A stretch of DNA of 64,000 bases from Micromussa lordhowensis (taxonomy: Eukaryota > Cnidaria > Anthozoa > Scleractinia > Lobophylliidae): contig OZ026604.1 in NCBI GenBank assembly GCA_964020085.1, positions 24,576,427-24,640,426 on the forward strand, given 5' to 3'. The translations under genes were made by a program, and so were the position numbers. Under the pieces are notes generated by a model. It ran no database searches. It saw only the letters and a program-made list of their open reading frames with translations, and was not told the origin of the DNA. Of the stretch, positions 60,950 to 64,000 are shown piece after piece. Each line of letters opens with the position of its first letter. Within the stretch, counting starts at the first letter, position 1.

Positions 60950-61777
60950 TGAAGGAAACGCTAGTTACGACATGATGGCATTGGCGCCAGGGTGTTTTTT
61001 CTGGCCTTCTTTTTGCAGTAGTTTGCGGTGGTCCCAACTTTGGAGAATTTCAGAAAACGCGCGCTGGAGGTCCCCTTGGCAAATTTGACATAGCTCGGCT
61101 TCACAGGCACTTTAAGAGGCGCGGTTGGAAGCAAAATGTTCTGCTAGGTTGGCGCTTTAAGGAAATGCTAGTTAGAACATGATGGCATTGGCGCCGGGGT
61201 GTTTTTTCTGGCCTTCTTTTTGCAGTAGTTTGCCCTGGTCCCAACTTTGCAGAATTTCAGAAAACGCGCGCTGGGGGTTACCTTGGCAAATTTGACATAG
61301 CTCGGCTTCACGGGCACTTTAAGAGGCGCGGTTTGCAGCAAAATGTTCTGCTAGGTTGGCACTTCAAGGAAACGCTAGTTACGACATGATGGCATTGGCG
61401 CCAGGGTGTTTTTTCTGGCCTTCTTTTTGCAGTAGTTTGCGGTGGTCCCAACTTTGGAGAATTTCAGAAAACGCGCGCTGGAGGTCCCCTTGGCAAATTT
61501 GACATAGCTCGGCTTCACAGGCACTTTAAGAGGCGCGGTTGGAAGCAAAATGTTCTGCTAGGTTGGCGCTTTAAGGAAATCCTAGTTAAAACATGATGGC
61601 ATTGGCGCCGGGGTGTTTTTTCTGGCCTTCTTTTTGCAGTAGTTTGCCCTGGTGCCAACTTTGCAGAATTTCAGAAAACGCGCGCTGGGGGTTACCTTGG
61701 CAAATTTGACATAGCTCGGCTTCACGGGCACTTTAAGAGGCGCGGTTTGCAGCAAAATGTTCTGCTAGGTTGGCACT
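60950..61777. repeat. Tandem dimer duplication (2 x 414 bp)
   Basis: Two monomers are repeated once at an offset of 414 bp. Paired markers: GGAAACGCTAGTTACGAC (60,954 and 61,368), GTTTGCGGTGGTCCC (61,021 and 61,435), ACTTTGGAGAATTTC with CTGGAGGTCC, CACAGGCAC, GCGGTTGGAAGC (about 61,121 and 61,535) and GGGGGTTACCTTGG (61,273 and 61,687). The GGAGAATTTC plus CTGGAGGTCC combination also occurs at 12.8-18.2 kb and near 23.57 kb, so that monomer type is old or has moved along the array. Confidence 0.9.
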
Positions 61778-63827
61778 TGAAGAAAATGTTAGCTAGGACA
61801 TGATGGCATTGGCGCCAGGGTGTTTTTTCTGGCCTTCTTTTTGCAGTAGTTTGCCCTGGTCCCAACTTTGCAGAATTTCAGAAAACGCGCGCTGGGGGTC
61901 CCCTTGGCAAATTTGACATAGCTCGGCTTCACGGGCACTTTAAGAGGCGCGGTTTGCAGCAAAATGTTTTGCTAGGTTGGCACTTCAAGGAAATATTAGT
62001 TAGGACATGATGGCATTGGTGCCAGGGTGTTTTTTCTGGCCTTCTTTTTGCAGTAGTTTGCCCTGGTCCCAACTTTGCAGAATTTCAGAAAACGCGCACT
62101 GGGGGTCCCCTTGGCAAATTTGACATAGCTCGGCTTCACGGGCACTTTAAGAGGCGCGGTTTGCAGCAAAATGTTTTGCTAGGTTGGCACTTGAAGGAAA
62201 TGCTAGTTAGGACATGATGGCATTGGCGCCAGGGTGTTTTTTCTGGCCTTCTTTTTGCAGTGGTTTGCCCTGGTCCCAACTTTGCAGAATTTCAGAAAAC
62301 GCGCGCTGGGGGTCCCTTTGGCAAATTTGACATAGCTCGGCTTCACGGGCACTTTAAGAGGCGCGGTTTGCAGCAAAATGTTCTGCTTGGCTGGCACTTC
62401 AATGAAATCCTAGTTAGAACATGATTGCATTGGCGCCAGAGTGTTTTTTTTTGGCCTTCTTTTTGCAGTAGTTTGCCCTGGTCCCAACTTTGCAGAATTT
62501 CAGAAAACGCGCGCTGGGGGTCCCCTTGGCAAATTTGACATAGCTCGGCTTCACGGGCACTTTAAGAGGCGCGGTTTGCAGCAAAATGTTCTGCTAGGTT
62601 GGCACTTTAAGGAAATTTTAGTTAAAACATGATGGCATTGGCTCCAGGGTGTTTCTTCTGGCCTTCTTCTTGCAGTAGTTTGCCCTGGTCCCAACTTTGC
62701 AGAATTTCAGAAAACGCGCGCTGGGGGTCCCCTTGGCAAATTTGACATAGCTCGGCTTCACGGGCACTTTAAGAGGCGCGGTTTGCAGCAAAATGTTCTG
62801 CTAGGTTGGCACTTGAAGGAAATTTTGGTAAACACATGATGGCATTGGCGCCAGGGTGTTTTTTCTGGCCTTCTTTTTGCAGTAGTTTGCCCCGCTCCCA
62901 ACTTTGCAGAATTTCAGAAAACGCGCGCTGGGGGTCCCCTTGGCAAATTTGACATAGCTCGGCTTCACGGGCACTTTAAGAGGCGCGGTTTGCAGCAAAA
63001 TGTTCTGCTAGGTTTGCACTTGAAGGAAATTCTAGTTAGGACATGATGGCTTTGGCGCCAGGGTGTTTTTTCTGGCCTTCTTTTTGCAGTAGTTTGCCCT
63101 GGTCCCAACTTTGCAGAATTTCAGAAAACGCGCGCTGGGGGTCCCCTTGGCAAATTTGACATAGCTCGGCTTCACGGGCACTTTAAGAGGCGCGGTTTGC
63201 AGCAAAATGTTCTGCTAGGTTGGCACTTTAAGGAAATGTTTGTTAGGACATGATGGCATTGGCGCCAGGGTGTTCTTTCTGGCCGTCTTTTTGCAGTAGT
63301 TTGCCCTGGTCCCAACTTTGCAGAATTTCAGACAACGCGCGCTGGGGGTCCCCTTGGCAAATTTGACATAGCTCGGCTTCACGGGCACTTTAAGAGGCGC
63401 GGTTTGCAACAAAATGTTCTGCTAGGTTGGAACTTCAAGGAAATCCTAGTTAGGACATGATGGCATTGGCGCCAGGGTGTTTTCTCTGGCCTTCTTTTTG
63501 CAGTAGTTTGCCCTGGTCCCAACTTTGCAGAATTTCAGAAAACGCGCGCTGGGGGTCCCCTTGGCAAATTTGACATAGCTCGGCTTCACGGGCACTTTAA
63601 GAGGCGCGGTTTGCAGCAAAATGTTCTGCGAGGTTAGAACTTCAAGGAAATGTTACTTAGGACATGATGGCATTGGCGCCAGGGTGTTTTTTCTGGCCTT
63701 CTTTTTGCAGTAGTTTGCCCTGGTTTCAACTTTGCAGAATTTCAGAAAACGCGCGCTGGGGGTCCCCTAGGCAAATTTGACATAGCTCGGCTTCACGGGC
63801 ACTTTAAGAGGCGCGGTTTGCAGCAAA

Positions 63828-63855
63828 TGGTATGGTATGGTGGTGGTATGGTATA
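63828..63855 (-). repeat. Microsatellite tail, TATGG-like units
   Basis: On the + strand the units run TGGTATGGTATGG, then TGGTGGTATGGTAT, giving an imperfect pentanucleotide repeat with a TGG slip. It directly abuts the last satellite bases (CAGCAAA at 63,821-63,827). The satellite would continue AATG, so an ATG of microhomology makes the junction uncertain by about 3 bp. Confidence 0.85.
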
Positions 63856-63856
63856 C

Positions 63857-63862
63857 TTTATT
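63857..63862 (-). promoter_or_regulatory. AATAAA polyadenylation-type signal
   Basis: TTTATT on the + strand reads AATAAA on the minus strand, immediately before the microsatellite tail. Its place at the end of the putative element fits a retrotransposon 3' terminus. A six-base motif in AT-rich DNA can also arise by chance. Confidence 0.45.
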
Positions 63863-63871
63863 TAAATCAAG

Positions 63872-63922
63872 AAACACGCTAGCCCCAACAACACTCAGCT
63901 GGTTTCCATGGAGGGCGTGTTT
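63872..63922. other. Inverted repeat with 8-bp arms, possible RNA stem-loop
   Basis: AAACACGC (63,872-63,879) is matched by GCGTGTTT (63,915-63,922), a perfect 8-bp inverted repeat enclosing 35 bases that include the small palindromes CAGCTG and CCATGG. In the minus-strand RNA this would lie just upstream of AATAAA. Some non-LTR retrotransposons use a 3' stem-loop for recognition by their reverse transcriptase, and that role is an inference here. Confidence 0.5.
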
Positions 63923-64000
63923 TTACAAATATAAAAGAGACTAAAACTAATAAGATAAAAAAGATAAATCTAAAATCATAAAAAAATTCTACTGTTATGA

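Larger units (their letters stand above)
1..63827. repeat. Satellite DNA array, 207-bp monomer, about 308 copies
   Basis: One monomer is repeated head to tail in a single orientation through the whole interval. Landmarks seen in nearly every copy on the + strand, in order, are GTTCTGCTAGGTTGGCACTT, ACATGATGGCATTGGCGCCA, a T-rich tract ending in CTTCTTTTTGCAG, TTTGCCCTGGTCCCAACTTT, GAAAACGCGCGCTGGGGGTC, CAAATTTGACATAGCTCGGC and CACTTTAAGAGGCGCGGTTT. The consensus is 49% GC by my count. Phase drifts by only about 20 bp over 64 kb, so nothing foreign of appreciable length that is not a multiple of 207 bp sits inside. Length variants come from T-tract slippage, a GC-dinucleotide deletion and single-base losses. 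The array continues past the left edge and is cut mid-monomer at the right. Function (centromeric, pericentromeric, subtelomeric or other) cannot be read from the sequence. I do not recognise it as a named satellite. Confidence 0.99.
50224..63827. repeat. Right segment of the array, shuffled cassettes
   Basis: About 66 monomers in which ordered runs seen at 44-50 kb recur at irregular spacing. The CTGATAGGTTGG monomer is at 44,991, 49,752, 52,030 and 54,929, that is 4,761, 2,278 and 2,899 bp apart. A pair with CTGCTTGGCTGGCAC followed by a long T-run recurs near 51.0, 53.7, 58.7 and 62.4 kb, with a CTTTGCTGG variant near 57.0 kb. A 5-mer recurs at offset 1,035 bp (51.42-51.9 and 52.46-52.9 kb). 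The last three monomers carry slightly more private changes than internal ones, but the array does not fade out. Confidence 0.85.
63828..64000 (-). mobile_element. Probable 3' end of a non-LTR retrotransposon (partial)
   Basis: The sequence changes abruptly from satellite to an AT-rich flank. Read on the minus strand, from right to left, it shows an AT-rich stretch, a hairpin-forming segment, TTGATTTAAATAAAGTATAC, and a run of ATACC-like units that ends at the satellite base. A hairpin, then AATAAA, then a short microsatellite tail instead of poly(A), is the layout of CR1/L2-type and related non-LTR retrotransposons, many of which are found in invertebrates. No reverse transcriptase is visible because only about 170 bp is present. 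Alternatives are a non-autonomous SINE-like relative or the true edge of the array next to unrelated DNA. A target-site duplication cannot be sought without the other side. Confidence 0.55.

Noticed and set aside
297..63412. Dozens of 60-80 codon open frames on both strands, often beginning MLQTAPLKVPVK or MFFFGLLFAVV
   Set aside because: They are the same two satellite frames repeated every 207 bp. Frame-breaking indels, variable stop triplets, no promoter or exon structure and no recognisable domain make genes unlikely.
1..63827. CRISPR array
   Set aside because: There is no short repeat with unique spacers. The whole 207-bp unit is conserved, and the variable part is only a few bases.
1..63827. 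CENP-B box
   Set aside because: The word CTCGGCTTCACGGG has a TCG and a CGGG, but the spacing is one base short of the CENP-B box core and the internal A is missing.
1..63827. tRNA-derived or SINE-like monomer with pol III A and B boxes
   Set aside because: I could find no convincing pair of A and B box motifs at proper spacing, and no cloverleaf.
1..63827. Diversity-generating retroelement-like variable repeat
   Set aside because: The restricted hypervariable bases invited the idea, but there is no reverse transcriptase, no template repeat and no target gene in the window. The variation lies in satellite DNA.
63828..64000. Telomeric or subtelomeric repeat at the right edge
   Set aside because: The TATGG units are few and irregular and are followed by AT-rich unique-looking sequence rather than a long simple repeat.

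Overview
The window is almost entirely one tandem satellite DNA array. From position 1 to about 63,827, monomers of 207 bp follow one another head to tail in a single orientation. The spacing of the same landmark over 304 consecutive monomers (297 to 63,215) averages 206.97 bp, so about 308 monomers are present. I see no unrelated insertion inside the array. The array runs off the left edge, since the window opens mid-monomer. It stops abruptly mid-monomer on the right, where a short AT-rich flank begins (63,828-64,000). I found no protein-coding gene, rRNA, tRNA or CRISPR array that I can support.

A long homogeneous array with higher-order repeats, next to what looks like a retrotransposon tail with a microsatellite end, points to a eukaryotic nuclear genome. 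The flank read on the minus strand (a short hairpin, AATAAA, then repeated ATACC-like units) resembles the 3' end of a non-LTR retrotransposon from an invertebrate. A cnidarian or other marine invertebrate is my guess, with low confidence.

Layout: 1-2.85 kb, mixed monomers; 2.85-4.16 kb, a tandem trimer duplication; 4.08-5.74 kb, an older tetramer duplication; 5.7-11.07 kb, mixed monomers with a recurring cassette and 205-bp deletion monomers; 11.07-18.44 kb, three copies of a 13-mer (the middle one lacks two monomers, the last is truncated); 18.8-21.3 kb, a tandem 6-mer (1,243 bp); 21.3-30.2 kb, mixed monomers; 30.2-43.4 kb, a 31-mer (6,417 bp) followed by a 33-mer copy (6,831 bp) carrying an extra dimer; 40.7-50.2 kb, a tandem 23-mer (2 x 4,761 bp) overlapping the previous duplication; 50.2-63.8 kb, shuffled cassettes, a 5-mer duplication and a 2 x 414 bp dimer; 63.83-64.0 kb, flank.

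The monomer has an unusual pattern of variation. Three nearby bases take T, C or G in near-saturated mixture and are almost never A, while most of the other positions are close to invariant. The junctions between duplicated blocks are hybrid monomers that record unequal exchange, in two cases to within 5 to 16 bp. Because 207 is a multiple of three, open frames of about 65 codons recur on both strands, but frame-breaking indels and variable stops argue that they are not genes. These readings come from eye inspection; counts given are hand tallies.
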